From contig JAHECN010000006.1 of the NCBI GenBank assembly GCA_024641735.1, positions 1 to 48,521 on the forward strand: 48,521 nt of DNA, written 5' to 3'. This document shows, in pieces, positions 30,829 through 39,361 of this stretch. Made by a program: the position numbers and the translations under genes. The notes under the pieces were generated by a model that had not been told where the DNA came from, made no database searches, and saw only the letters and a program-made list of their open reading frames with translations. The DNA is from Gemmatimonadota bacterium. GTDB lineage: Bacteria; Gemmatimonadota; Gemmatimonadetes; Gemmatimonadales; GWC2-71-9. The first letter of the stretch is position 1. Each line of letters begins with the position of its first letter.

Positions 30829-32694
30829 CTACACAACCCGCTCCCGGCGCAGGATTTCGACCAACAGGTGCTGCAAGTCGGCCGGGGAGACCCCAGGAAT
30901 ACGGCCGGCTTGCGCCAACGTGGTCGGCTGGACGCGGGCCAGCTTCTCTCTGGCCTCGTACGACAGCACGGTCATCTCAGCCCACGGGAGGTCGGCGGGG
31001 AGGGGGGAGGCCTCAAGGCGGGCCACCTTCTCGGCGGAGACCCGCTCCCGGGCGAGATATCCGCCGTACCGGAGCTCGATTCCGGCCCATTCCGACTCTT
31101 CGGCGGTGAAATCCGCGCCCACAGCCTGAAAGAGGGCGGGAAGGGAGACCCCAGGCCGCTTCACCAGCTCCGCGATGCGCACCGGCTCAGAGATAGGGCT
31201 GGATCCTGCCGCTGTCAGCGCCGCAACTGCCACCGCAGGAGATACCGCGGTCTGCTGCGAGGCCTCGAGGGCGAGATCCTCCCGTTCCAGGCGCCGTTCC
31301 GCGGCCTTCCGCTCTACGTCGGACCAGAGCCCTAGCCGCAGCGCGGTGGGGGCCAGCCTGCGGAGTGCGTTGTCCTGGCGAAGCAGCAGGCGATGCTCGG
31401 CGCGCGAGGTAAAGAGCCGGTACGGCTCGTCAACGCCCCGAGAAACGAGGTCATCCACCAGCACGCCGCAGTACCCCTCGTCTCGACCGAAGATCACCGG
31501 TTCGAGGTCGAGGGCGTGGGCGGCGGCGTTCAGCCCCGCAACCGCGCCCTGGCCGGCAGCTTCCTCGTATCCCGTGGTCCCGTTGACCTGCCCGGCGGTA
31601 TAGAGCCCGGGGATCGACTTCACTGCGAGGGTGCGGTCCAGCTGCGTGGGCGGGAGATAGTCATACTCGATCGCGTAGCCGGGGCGCGTCATCACCACCT
31701 GCTCCATCCCAGGGATCAGCCGGAGCATGCGCTCCTGCACCTCGGGAGGAAGGGAGGTCGACAAACCGCCGACGTACATCTCCTCTGTATCCAGTCCTTC
31801 CGGCTCCAAAAAGACCTGGTGACGGGGAGCATCGGGGAACTTCACGATCTTGTCCTCGACGCTTGGGCAATACCGCGGGCCTCGACCTGAGATCTCGCCC
31901 CCGTAGAGAGCGGAATCGGCAAGGTGCCGTTCGATCAGCTCCCTGACAGGCGCCCCTGTATGGGTCAGCCAGCAGGGCCGACTCTCGGGGTGACGCGCCC
32001 GTTCGTGGTAGGAGAACCAGTAGGGAGCTGGGTCGGCGTCCTGCCGCTGCATCACCGAGCGATCCAGCGTGGTTCCGTCCACCCTGGGAGGCGTTCCGGT
32101 CTTGAAGCGTTCGACCGTAACCCCAAGTGCCGCAAGGTTTTGCGCGATTTCCACCGACGGTGGTTCGCCCGCTCTTCCGGCAGGAACCGTGTGGGTCGTA
32201 CCCACGTGGATCCGGCCCCGCAGGAAGGTCCCCGCCGTCAGCACCACGGCGCGTGCCCGAAGCGTGGAGCCGTCGGCGGTACGGACGCCAACCACTCGTC
32301 CGCCCTCCAGGAGAAACTCGGTCGCCGTCCCTTCCACTAACGCGATCGGATGCCGACAGGGCACCTCACCCAGCAGGCCACGCACCGCAGCGCGATAGAG
32401 TGCACGGTCACACTGCGCTCGGGGGCTCGCGACCGCCGGCCCTTTGCTGCGGTTAAGCATGCGGAATTGGATCATGGCTCGGTCAGTCGCGCGGCCCATC
32501 ACGCCACCCAACGCGTCGACCTCGCGCACCACGGTACCCTTGGCAATCCCGCCGATGGCTGGGTTGCACGACATCTGACCGATCGTGTCCAGTCGCTGGG
32601 TCAACAAGGTGACGCGCGCACCTCGGCGCGCCGCAAGCGCGGCGGCTTCGGCGCCGGCGTGGCCACCACCGAGGATGAGGACGTCGGAATGCAT
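30829..32694 (-). CDS. mnmG: tRNA uridine 5-carboxymethylaminomethyl modification enzyme MnmG (GidA)
   Basis: The 621-residue FAD protein contributes, with MnmE, to cmnm5U34 synthesis in tRNA. The FAD motif is GGGHAGAEAA (9-18). Further family blocks are CNPAIGGIAKG, GPAVASPRAQCDR, TAGTFLRG, KTGTPPR, YCPSVEDKI, YVGGLSTSLP, GYAIEYDY, GQVNGTTGYEEAA and SRAEHRLLLRQDN. All expected catalytic parts are present and the length is normal. The ATG at 32694 starts MHSDVLILGG. The usual neighbour rsmG is not found between mnmG and parA. Confidence 0.97.
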   Translation of the reverse strand: MHSDVLILGGGHAGAEAAALAARRGARVTLLTQRLDTIGQMSCNPAIGGIAKGTVVREVDALGGVMGRATDRAMIQFRMLNRSKGPAVASPRAQCDRALYRAAVRGLLGEVPCRHPIALVEGTATEFLLEGGRVVGVRTADGSTLRARAVVLTAGTFLRGRIHVGTTHTVPAGRAGEPPSVEIAQNLAALGVTVERFKTGTPPRVDGTTLDRSVMQRQDADPAPYWFSYHERARHPESRPCWLTHTGAPVRELIERHLADSALYGGEISGRGPRYCPSVEDKIVKFPDAPRHQVFLEPEGLDTEEMYVGGLSTSLPPEVQERMLRLIPGMEQVVMTRPGYAIEYDYLPPTQLDRTLAVKSIPGLYTAGQVNGTTGYEEAAGQGAVAGLNAAAHALDLEPVIFGRDEGYCGVLVDDLVSRGVDEPYRLFTSRAEHRLLLRQDNALRRLAPTALRLGLWSDVERKAAERRLEREDLALEASQQTAVSPAVAVAALTAAGSSPISEPVRIAELVKRPGVSLPALFQAVGADFTAEESEWAGIELRYGGYLARERVSAEKVARLEASPLPADLPWAEMTVLSYEAREKLARVQPTTLAQAGRIPGVSPADLQHLLVEILRRERVV

Positions 32695-32710
32695 GCGGGA
32701 AGATACGGGG

Positions 32711-32759
32711 TGAGGAGTGATGAGTGAGGGGGAAGAGCAGGGAACAGGGAACGGGACAG
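32711..32759. repeat. Heptamer arrays, TGAGGAG and AGGGAAC families (single arm)
   Basis: TGAGGAG, TGATGAG, TGAGGGG (32711-32731) are followed by AGGGAAC, AGGGAAC, GGGACAG (32739-32759). They lie just upstream of mnmG, in the position of its leader. Confidence 0.7.
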
Positions 32760-32774
32760 CAGCAGCTCCGTTGT

Positions 32775-33117
32775 GAGGGGTATCACGCCAGCGCAACGAG
32801 GACCGCCCGGCGCACGCCCTACGTGGCGAAGAGATCGCCGAACTCGGCGACCCAGCGAGACCGGTGCAACGCACCGGCGAGCCGGTCGCCGCAGGCGTGC
32901 GGCTCGGTCCAAGTGAAGCTGGCGTGGTACCCCGACCCCGCGCACGGAATCAAACCATCAGGCAACGCGTGTCACATCACCTCCGCGCGGACCGAAGCCG
33001 CGCGCCGCGGCGACCCCTTCGCTGACGCTGCGCGTCAGTCTCGGGGGGTCGCCGTTTTCGCCGATCACTGTTTCGGAGAGGGCGCGCGCCGGCCGGTCCG
33101 CACTCCGGTGACGCGAC
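32775..33117. repeat. Long modular repeat, copy A
   Basis: This 340-base non-coding repeat is shared with copies B (33154) and C (35324). It contains two perfect small hairpins, CCGGTGC-AAC-GCACCGG (32860-32876) and CTGACGC-TGC-GCGTCAG (33022-33038), and very GC-rich ends (GCGCGCGCCGGCC). Copy A has three modules: a start (GAGGGGTATCACGCCAGCG), a middle with the first hairpin, and a 113-base end module (about 32995-33107) with the second. Together with copy B it occupies the gene-free stretch 32695-33409, in which I see no coding sequence. Confidence 0.85.
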
Positions 33118-33153
33118 ACGCGCGCGCGACTTGTGGGTGTGAGGCTGTCGCAG

Positions 33154-33384
33154 GAGGGGCACCACGTCAGCGCAACGAGGACCGCTGGGCGCACGCCCTA
33201 TCCTGTTATGGGATCGCAGAATACGGCGACCAAGTGAGACCGGTGCAACGCACCGGCGAACCGGTCGCCGCGGGCGGGCGGCTCGGTCCGAGTGAAGTTG
33301 GCGTGGTGCCCCGAACCCGCGCACGGAATCCAACCGTCAGGCAACGCGTATCACATCACCTCCACGCGGACCGGTGACGCGACA
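33154..33384. repeat. Long modular repeat, copy B (end module absent)
   Basis: Copy B follows copy A in the same orientation. It matches A through GCGGACC and then continues directly with GGTGACGCGACA, which in A comes only after the 113-base end module. The break point carries the triplet CCG on both sides, as expected for a precise loss or gain. Its 88 bases from 33210 to 33297 are identical to copy C. It ends 26 bases before the stop of the CocE/S15 gene. Confidence 0.85.
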
Positions 33385-33409
33385 GTGGATATTTCGTAAT
33401 AGGGGCGCC

Positions 33410-35230
33410 CTACCGAACCACTGGTAGCGTCAGGTGCGTCGGATACGCGCGCGACCGCTGCACCGCATGCGTCGCCTTCTGGAAGTCAGATGCGACAGCG
33501 TTGAAGATGTTCGGTACAAAACGCTGCGGGTTGCGATCGATCAGCGGGAACCAGGTGCTCTGGATCTGCACCATGATGCGGTGGCCTGGCTGGAAGGTGT
33601 ACTCCTGCGTGTGCAGATCGACGGTGAAGCGCTCCACCTTGCCAGGCACCAGCGCGCGCGGCTTCTCGAAGGAATCGAGGTAGCGGCCGCGCAACACATC
33701 ATTCGCGATCATGAACTGGTAGCCACCCATCGGGGATGGCAACGAGTCCGGGTAGACGTCGATCAGCTTCACCACCCAGTCGGCGTCGCTTCCGCTGGTG
33801 GACGCAAAGAGAGTCGCCGCAATTTCGCCGCTGATAGTGATCGGTGAATCGAGCACGCCGGTCTGCCACGTCAACACATCGGGGCGGTGATCCACGAAGC
33901 GTTGATCCTCTGTCAGCCAAGGTCGCCAGAGGGATCCCGGGCCATAGGTGGGCTGAATCGGGCGGCGGCGATAGGGGACGGGGTTGGCCGGGTCCGAGAC
34001 AAAGGAGTCCGCGGCCGCCGCGACCATTGGAGCGATGAACGACAGCGCGCCAGCAGCCGACGTGTAGATCGGCGTCGCGGTGACGCCGTTGCTTCGCGGA
34101 AAGCGTGCGGCGGTTGTCCACTGATTGGCACCCCCGCGGAAGAGGGTCGCCTCCGCGGGCGTGCACCCAGTCCCGGCCCCCTTGAGGTGGCATGCGAAGA
34201 AGGGACGCTGAAGCTCCTGACGGTAGTAGTCCCCGGTATTCGCACCGAAATCAATCGCGCCGAGTGTCTTGCCGGCGCCACCCCACCCACCATGGTTCCA
34301 TGGTCCGACCACCAGGAAATTCATGTTGTTGGCGTCGTGCTGCTCCATGGCGCGGTAAATCGTCACCGGGCCGTAGAAGTCCTCCTGATCCCACCACCCC
34401 GCAACGTGCAGCGTCGGGACGGTCACAGGATGATTCAGGTAAGGCACCGCCGCCTGCTTCTGCCAGAACGCGTCATAGTCCGGGTGCGCGACGTAATCGT
34501 TCCAAGTCGGGATCGTCCCCTTGAACACTTCCGCGTTGACGCGTGAAAGTCCGCCGAGCGCGAGATACCAGTCATAGGTGTCAGCACGGTCGAACGTGAA
34601 GCTCTTCGAGACCTTCCCCTGTTCCATGTCGTAGGCGTACTCGAATCCATACGAAAGCCGGAACGCACCCTGATGATGGAAGTCGTCGCCCATCCACATG
34701 TCCGCGGGAGAGGCCTGTGGGGAGGCCGCCTTGAACGCGGGGTGCGGGTCCATCAAGGCCTGCACCACCAGCCAACCATCGTACGACACACCGAGCATTC
34801 CCACTCGACCATTGGTGCCGGGAACCCGCTTGATCAACCAGTCGATCGTGTCGTACGCGTCGCTCCCTTCATCGATCGCCTTCGGATCGCTGCGATCGCG
34901 CGGGGCGCGCTGCATCACGAACGTTCCCTCGCTGCCGTAGTGCCCACGCAGATCCTGGAAGGCGAAGGCATAGCCATCGTCCGCAAGCTCCCGATACGAC
35001 CCGGTAAAGCGGCCGTTCGCGTTCGCGATGTTGTACGGCGTCCGGGTGAAAATGATGGCCAGTGGACCGATGTACCCCTGTGGCACCCAGATCGAGGTGC
35101 GGAGACGCACGCCATCCCGCATCGCCACCATGGTGTCCACCAACTTCACATAGCTGTACTTCGGGGTCTGGGCCTCAGCCTGAATCGGGGACGATACACC
35201 GAGGAGGAATAGCAGGAGCAGAGCACGCAT
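33410..35230 (-). CDS. Secreted CocE/NonD family (peptidase S15) hydrolase
   Basis: The 606-residue protein has a signal peptide (1-20). Its alpha/beta-hydrolase domain has nucleophile S149 in GVSYDG, Asp281 in AGWWDQEDFYG and His313 in GPWNHGGW. The C-terminal jelly-roll domain of X-Pro dipeptidyl-peptidase type follows (ITISGEIAATLFAST, PGHRIMVQIQSTWFP). Family members include glutaryl-7-ACA acylases, alpha-amino-acid ester hydrolases and cocaine esterase; the exact substrate cannot be read from sequence. I chose the ATG at 35230 because the upstream reading frame enters repeat C. The gene is isolated between long repeats. Confidence 0.9.
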   Translation of the reverse strand: MRALLLLFLLGVSSPIQAEAQTPKYSYVKLVDTMVAMRDGVRLRTSIWVPQGYIGPLAIIFTRTPYNIANANGRFTGSYRELADDGYAFAFQDLRGHYGSEGTFVMQRAPRDRSDPKAIDEGSDAYDTIDWLIKRVPGTNGRVGMLGVSYDGWLVVQALMDPHPAFKAASPQASPADMWMGDDFHHQGAFRLSYGFEYAYDMEQGKVSKSFTFDRADTYDWYLALGGLSRVNAEVFKGTIPTWNDYVAHPDYDAFWQKQAAVPYLNHPVTVPTLHVAGWWDQEDFYGPVTIYRAMEQHDANNMNFLVVGPWNHGGWGGAGKTLGAIDFGANTGDYYRQELQRPFFACHLKGAGTGCTPAEATLFRGGANQWTTAARFPRSNGVTATPIYTSAAGALSFIAPMVAAAADSFVSDPANPVPYRRRPIQPTYGPGSLWRPWLTEDQRFVDHRPDVLTWQTGVLDSPITISGEIAATLFASTSGSDADWVVKLIDVYPDSLPSPMGGYQFMIANDVLRGRYLDSFEKPRALVPGKVERFTVDLHTQEYTFQPGHRIMVQIQSTWFPLIDRNPQRFVPNIFNAVASDFQKATHAVQRSRAYPTHLTLPVVR

Positions 35231-35323
35231 GGAGACTCCAGAGAATGCGGGAATCTGAGTAAGGTGGGGAAGATGAGGCGGGAGGGTAAGGGGGAACGGG
35301 GAGTCACGGGGGGGGTGTCGCGA

Positions 35324-35646
35324 GAGGGGTACCGCGCCAGCGTAGCGAGGACCGCTGGGCGCACGCCCTCTCCCCTGGTGGGATCGCAGAATACGGCGAC
35401 CAAGTGAGACCGGTGCAACGCACCGGCGAACCGGTCGCCGCGGGCGGGCGGCTCGGTCCGAGTGAAGCTGGTGCGGTACTCCGAACCGAGCCTCCGATCT
35501 GTCCCACCTCGGGGCACGTGACATCGACTCCGCTCGGACCGAAGCCGCGCGCCGCGGCGGCCCCTTCGCTGACGCTGCGCGTCAGTCTCGGGGGGCCGCC
35601 GTATTCGTCGATCGATGTCCGGGAGAGGGCGCGCGCCGGCCGGTCC
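35324..35646. repeat. Long modular repeat, copy C
   Basis: A third copy in the same orientation as A and B with all three modules. The middle module matches copy B exactly over 88 bases; the end module (about 35537-35646) matches copy A with few changes, keeping CTGACGC-TGC-GCGTCAG. The part between them (35481-35530) differs. It fills most of the gene-free stretch 35231-35746, upstream of the CocE/S15 gene. The rest of that stretch is GC-rich sequence without recognisable genes and a short heptamer array. Confidence 0.85.
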
Positions 35647-35723
35647 TCGCTGCGCCGACGCCACGCGCCCCTCTCACCGGCAATCCGAAGCCCCGCCCCG
35701 GATCTCCGGGACGGGGCGTAGTT

Positions 35724-35744
35724 GTTCTCTGTTCTCTGTTCTCC
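35724..35744. repeat. Heptamer array, GTTCTCT family (single arm)
   Basis: GTTCTCT, GTTCTCT, GTTCTCC with exact period seven, the complement of the GAGAACA family at 18926. It ends two bases before the stop codon of the ABC permease gene (35747). Confidence 0.85.
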
Positions 35745-35746
35745 GC

Positions 35747-37048
35747 TTACCCCGCCCGCACCCACCGCCACACTTCCCGCAGCGACGGCTTCTTACCGTA
35801 CATCAAGATCCCGGTACGATAGATCCGCCCAGCCAACCAGACGACCGCGAGCAGGCCCGCGATCATGATGCCCAATGAGATCGCCAGCTCTGCCGGGGGC
35901 ACGGCCGCCATCGACCAGCGCACCGGCATCACGAAGGGTGCGGTGAAGGGGATCATCGAGAGAATCGTCCCGAGCCCGCCTGAGGGATCCTTGATCACGG
36001 CAAAGACACCGAAGAAGCCCACCATGATCAGCATCACCACGCCGGAGACCGCCTGCTGGGCTTCCTGCGTCGAGTTCACCATTGAGCCGACCGCCGCGAA
36101 GAGTGCGCCGAACAACAGGAATCCGAGAGCGAAGTAAGTCAGGAAAACGATCAGCAGTTCGGTGGGAATGTTCGGCAATGGCATCTGCTGCATCGTCTCG
36201 ACGGGCACGTTGAAGAGGTTGGCAAGCACCGCGCGGTTCCGTCCGACCAGGAAGATCGTACCGCCCCAGATCGACATCTGCAGCAGGCCGACTGAGCCGA
36301 CGCCGAGCACTTTCCCCATCAACATCTCGAACGGGCGCAGCGACGACGCGAGGATCTCCATGATCCGCGACGTCTTCTCTTCAATCACCGACATCATCGT
36401 CTGCTGGCCGAACAACACCACCGAGATGTAGAGCATGAAGCCCATCAGGTAGGCGAGAATGAACGACGCCTCACCACTCTCGCCGGTCGCCATTCCCTTT
36501 GACACCTTGGTGCTCTTGAGGGACGCCGGTCGCATCGCGGCGGTGACGAGCCCGGCGTCCACGCCGGCACGCTCGAGCCGGGTACCGACAATCGTGGACG
36601 AGAGGATCCGCTGCAGGTCTCCCATCGACTCCAGCGAGCCGACATTGGTCCCGAAGTATTCCGCCTGCCCTCCTGAGAGGACGCCTTCGGGGAGGACTAG
36701 GACGCCGTCCAGCGGCTCGGCGGCATCACGAATCGTGCGCTTCAGCAGGGAGTCACGCAACGTCGTGACGTCGCCGGTTGGGGCGATGTGCTCAATCGCG
36801 TACTTCGGCTTCCCGCCCTCCTTGAAGGTGGGACGCTCGAGCCCGGCGATGATCCGCGTACCAACGGAGTCGGAGGTCGCATCGATCACCGCAATATTGG
36901 TGGTGCGATCGGTCCCCTTCATCATCAGCACCGGCACCACGGTGACAAAGACCATCAGGATTGGCAACCCGAAGGTCGAGAGGATGAACGCCTTGGTGCG
37001 GACCCGCTCGACAAACTCCCGACGGATCACAGCAAAGATCTTGTTCAT
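35747..37048 (-). CDS. ABC-2 type permease, NatB-like
   Basis: The 433-residue membrane protein has an N-terminal helix (VIRREFVERVRTKAFILSTFGLPILMVF), a long extracytoplasmic domain (about 45-190) and then five or six helices. Family traits include ISVVLFGQQTMMSVIEEKTSRIMEILASS, which is the coupling-loop pattern of NatB/YhaP-type exporters. It forms an exporter with the ATPase upstream (start overlaps by ATGA). In Bacillus NatAB exports sodium ions, but many homologues have unknown substrates. Confidence 0.88.
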   Translation of the reverse strand: MNKIFAVIRREFVERVRTKAFILSTFGLPILMVFVTVVPVLMMKGTDRTTNIAVIDATSDSVGTRIIAGLERPTFKEGGKPKYAIEHIAPTGDVTTLRDSLLKRTIRDAAEPLDGVLVLPEGVLSGGQAEYFGTNVGSLESMGDLQRILSSTIVGTRLERAGVDAGLVTAAMRPASLKSTKVSKGMATGESGEASFILAYLMGFMLYISVVLFGQQTMMSVIEEKTSRIMEILASSLRPFEMLMGKVLGVGSVGLLQMSIWGGTIFLVGRNRAVLANLFNVPVETMQQMPLPNIPTELLIVFLTYFALGFLLFGALFAAVGSMVNSTQEAQQAVSGVVMLIMVGFFGVFAVIKDPSGGLGTILSMIPFTAPFVMPVRWSMAAVPPAELAISLGIMIAGLLAVVWLAGRIYRTGILMYGKKPSLREVWRWVRAG

Positions 37049-37995
37049 GCGGCCTCCCCTGTCCGTGACGCCACGGCGGCGTTGCCCACCTTCGCGATGA
37101 AGATCGACTGGAGCGACGGCTCCACGATCTCGAAGCGACTCAGCCCAACGCCCTCGCGCACCAGCGCGTGGAGGACTCCCTCGGGGTCGGCGCCCTCGGT
37201 CATCTGGATGTCGGCACTCGCGCCGTAATCGTCCACCGAGGCAATCAGGGTACGATCCGCGAGGATACGAGAGGCGCGGTCTCGATCATGAGTGAAGCCG
37301 AGCGCCACATGTCGTCCGCCAAACTCCCCCTTGATCTCGGAGAGCGATCCGTCAACCACCTTCTCGCCCCGCGCGATGATCACAATCCGATCGCACATCC
37401 GCTCGGCCTGCTCCATGATATGGGTCGAGAAGAGGACGGTGACCCCCGACTTGGCCAGATCGATCACCACATCCTTCATCACCTGGGAGTTCACTGGGTC
37501 CAGCCCCGAGAACGGCTCGTCAAGCACCACCAGCTCGGGGTCGTGGAGCAGTGCGCCAATGAACTGCACCTTCTGCTGCATCCCCTTGGACAGGTCCTCG
37601 ACCTTCTTGTCGGCCCAGTCGCCGATCCCCAGCCGCTCCAGCCACGCGGTCGCGCGTCGCCTCGCCTCACCTCGGCCAATCCCCTTCACCTCGCCGAAGA
37701 AGACCAGGTGATCGAGCACCTGCATCTTCTTGTAGAGCCCGCGCTCCTCCGGGAGGAAGCCGATCCGGGCGGAGAGGTCGCGCCCCTTCCGGTCCGACCC
37801 GAAGAGGGCGATCGACCCTTCGTCCGGCTCGATGATATCCATCATCATCCGGATGGACGTCGACTTGCCGGCACCGTTGGGGCCGAGTAGACCGAAAATG
37901 CCCCCTGTCGGGACCTCAAAGGAGAGGTTCCGGACGGCGACATGGCCGGAGAAGCGCTTGGTCACGTGATCGAAGCGGACGGCTGGAGCAGCCAC
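37045..37995 (-). CDS. ABC transporter ATP-binding protein, NatA-like
   Basis: The 316-residue ATPase has Walker A GPNGAGKST (39-47), Q-loop region IGFLPEERGLYKKM (typical of NatA/YhaQ), a signature LSKGMQQKVQ, Walker B LVVLDEPFSGLDP and switch H in FSTHIMEQ. The C-terminal 90 residues form the DUF4162-like domain common in this subgroup. The start is GTG at 37995 with GGGGA upstream. It pairs with the permease downstream as one exporter. Confidence 0.9.
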   Translation of the reverse strand: MAAPAVRFDHVTKRFSGHVAVRNLSFEVPTGGIFGLLGPNGAGKSTSIRMMMDIIEPDEGSIALFGSDRKGRDLSARIGFLPEERGLYKKMQVLDHLVFFGEVKGIGRGEARRRATAWLERLGIGDWADKKVEDLSKGMQQKVQFIGALLHDPELVVLDEPFSGLDPVNSQVMKDVVIDLAKSGVTVLFSTHIMEQAERMCDRIVIIARGEKVVDGSLSEIKGEFGGRHVALGFTHDRDRASRILADRTLIASVDDYGASADIQMTEGADPEGVLHALVREGVGLSRFEIVEPSLQSIFIAKVGNAAVASRTGEAA

Positions 37996-38070
37996 GGAAG
38001 GTCCCCACGGAGAAAGAGTCAGGGGAACTTACTGCAATTGTGGGGGGGAGGTTTCAGGGGCGGGAACAAG

Positions 38071-38164
38071 ATGATGGATGGTGGATGGTGGATGGTGGGT
38101 CATCGGTGGGCCGGTTGCAGCTCACCACCACCCGCCCCTTTCGCCATCATCCATCATCCATCAT
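38071..38164. repeat. Heptamer two-arm element, ATGGTGG / CCATCAT family
   Basis: Left arm: ATGATGG then three exact ATGGTGG (38071-38098). Right arm: three exact CCATCAT (38144-38164). The spacer is 45 bases. The arms are complementary apart from the G/A position. It fills the gap between the NatA gene and the next operon's last gene. Confidence 0.9.
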
Positions 38165-38168
38165 CCCG

Positions 38169-38429
38169 TCAGAACTTCTCGACCGACACAAACTCCTCCG
38201 CCGGTATCACCATCAACCGATTTTCCGGCGGGACCCCGAACTTCTGCAGCTTGGCGACCCAGGCGTCGCGATCGCCACCCGGTTCCAGGATGGCCGTGTC
38301 CTTCATGACCACGCCGCGCTCCTGCCGCTCGTGCCAGCGACCGACGTAGAGTCGGCCACTGGTCCCCTCGATCAGCACGGTGATCCCGTGGAGTTCGTCA
38401 TGCCCGGGGTGGAGCACCATCCCGCTCAC
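38169..38429 (-). CDS. Small protein of unknown function, downstream of bacilliredoxin
   Basis: The 86-residue protein is not recognised. It looks like a small mixed alpha/beta protein: HPGHDELHGITVLIEGTSG, LYVGRWHERQERGVVM, DTAILEPGG, and a charged tail ending VSVEKF. Its GTG start overlaps the bacilliredoxin stop (GTGA), indicating cotranslation, so it is probably a real gene linked to thiol redox or Fe-S metabolism. No Cys is present. Confidence 0.65.
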   Translation of the reverse strand: MSGMVLHPGHDELHGITVLIEGTSGRLYVGRWHERQERGVVMKDTAILEPGGDRDAWVAKLQKFGVPPENRLMVIPAEEFVSVEKF

Positions 38430-38848
38430 GCGCAGTGTGTCTCGAACGCGGCGACGATGTCACCCGCGATCTCATCGGCCGAGCGTCCTTCGATCTGGTG
38501 CCGGTGAATGAACGCCACCACTTCGCCGTTCTTGAGCAGCGCCGCCGAGGGCGACGACGGCTGATACTCACCGAAGTAGGAACGGACTCGCGCCGTGGCA
38601 TCGAGATCCTGTCCCGCAAAGACCGTCACCATCTTGCCCGGCTTCGCTTTCGCGGTGGCGAGCGCCTTGGCCAACGCAGGTCGCGCGCCACCCGCGGCAC
38701 ATCCGCACATCGAGTTCACAAAAACGAAAGCGGTGCCCTCACCATCGGCGAGTGCGGCATCGACCTCGGCCACGCTCTTCATTTCCTGCACGCCAAGGCG
38801 TGTGACTTCTTCGCGCATGGGCTTGATCATCAGTTCGGGGTAGGGCAT
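38426..38848 (-). CDS. BrxA/BrxB family bacilliredoxin
   Basis: The 140-residue protein has a thioredoxin-like fold with the C-G-C motif in MCGCAAGGARPAL, the hallmark of BrxA/BrxB (YphP/YqiW, DUF1094). The sequence opens PYPELMIKPMREEVTRLGV, the conserved family N-terminus. Bacilliredoxins remove bacillithiol from oxidised proteins. That suggests, but does not prove, that the organism makes bacillithiol. It follows the suf genes after a heptamer element and may protect Fe-S or SufU cysteines. Confidence 0.92.
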   Translation of the reverse strand: MPYPELMIKPMREEVTRLGVQEMKSVAEVDAALADGEGTAFVFVNSMCGCAAGGARPALAKALATAKAKPGKMVTVFAGQDLDATARVRSYFGEYQPSSPSAALLKNGEVVAFIHRHQIEGRSADEIAGDIVAAFETHCA

Positions 38849-38864
38849 AGGGTCAATTTCCTTT

Positions 38865-38944
38865 GTGAGTCGTTGGTCGTGAGTCGTGAGTCGCGAGAGG
38901 GTCTTGGGCCATGGGAGGTTCGCCTCTCACGACTCGCGACTCGC
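38865..38944. repeat. Heptamer two-arm element, GTCGTGA family, overlapping the sufU 3' end
   Basis: Left arm 38865-38900 is built from GAGTCGT/TGGTCGT/GAGTCGT/GAGTCGC heptamers ending GAGAGG. Right arm 38923-38944 begins CCTCTCACGACTCGCGACTCGC. The right arm includes the sufU stop codon (38927-38929) and codes for its last residues (A-S-R-E-S). Confidence 0.9.
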
Positions 38945-39361
38945 CCCCAGCGACTCTTTCAATACATGCCACGCCATCGTGGCGCATTTCACCCGCATGG
39001 GATAGACCGCGAGTCCTTCAAAGGCCTTGAGTTTGCCGAGGATTTCCTTGTCAGCGGTCTTCCCGGTGAGCATCGCATGGAACGAGTCGAAGAGCGCCAT
39101 CGCTTCGTCGACCGTCTTTCCCTGGATGGCCGTGGTCATCATCGAAGCCGACGCTTTGCTCACCGCGCAGCCCTGGCCCTGAAAGCCGACTTCGGCAATC
39201 CGCCCATCGGCGTCGAGTCGCAGGTCGAGCGACACCTCGTCGCCGCAGAGCGGGTTCCGCCCCTCGGCGTGGTGCGTCGGCGCCTCGAGCGCCTTGAAGT
39301 TCCTCGGCGACCGGTCGTGCTCGATGATCAACGTCTGATACATCTCGTCCATCGTCGCCAT
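38927..39361 (-). CDS. sufU: SufU, iron-sulfur cluster assembly / zinc-dependent sulfurtransferase
   Basis: The 144-residue protein has the SufU ligand set: C39 with D41 (NPLCGDEV), C65 (GQGCAVSKASASMM) and C126 (MRVKCATMAWHVL). An insertion before the last Cys distinguishes SufU from IscU. In Firmicutes SufU takes persulfide sulfur from SufS. Here it lies directly after sufS with overlapping start/stop (TGATG). The C-terminal SRES is encoded by a heptamer repeat. An in-frame ATG three codons later is an alternative start. Confidence 0.95.
   Translation of the reverse strand: MATMDEMYQTLIIEHDRSPRNFKALEAPTHHAEGRNPLCGDEVSLDLRLDADGRIAEVGFQGQGCAVSKASASMMTTAIQGKTVDEAMALFDSFHAMLTGKTADKEILGKLKAFEGLAVYPMRVKCATMAWHVLKESLGASRES

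Noticed and set aside
35231-35524. N-terminal extension of the CocE/S15 hydrolase
   Set aside because: The extension is encoded by long repeat C; a normal signal peptide starts at 35230.
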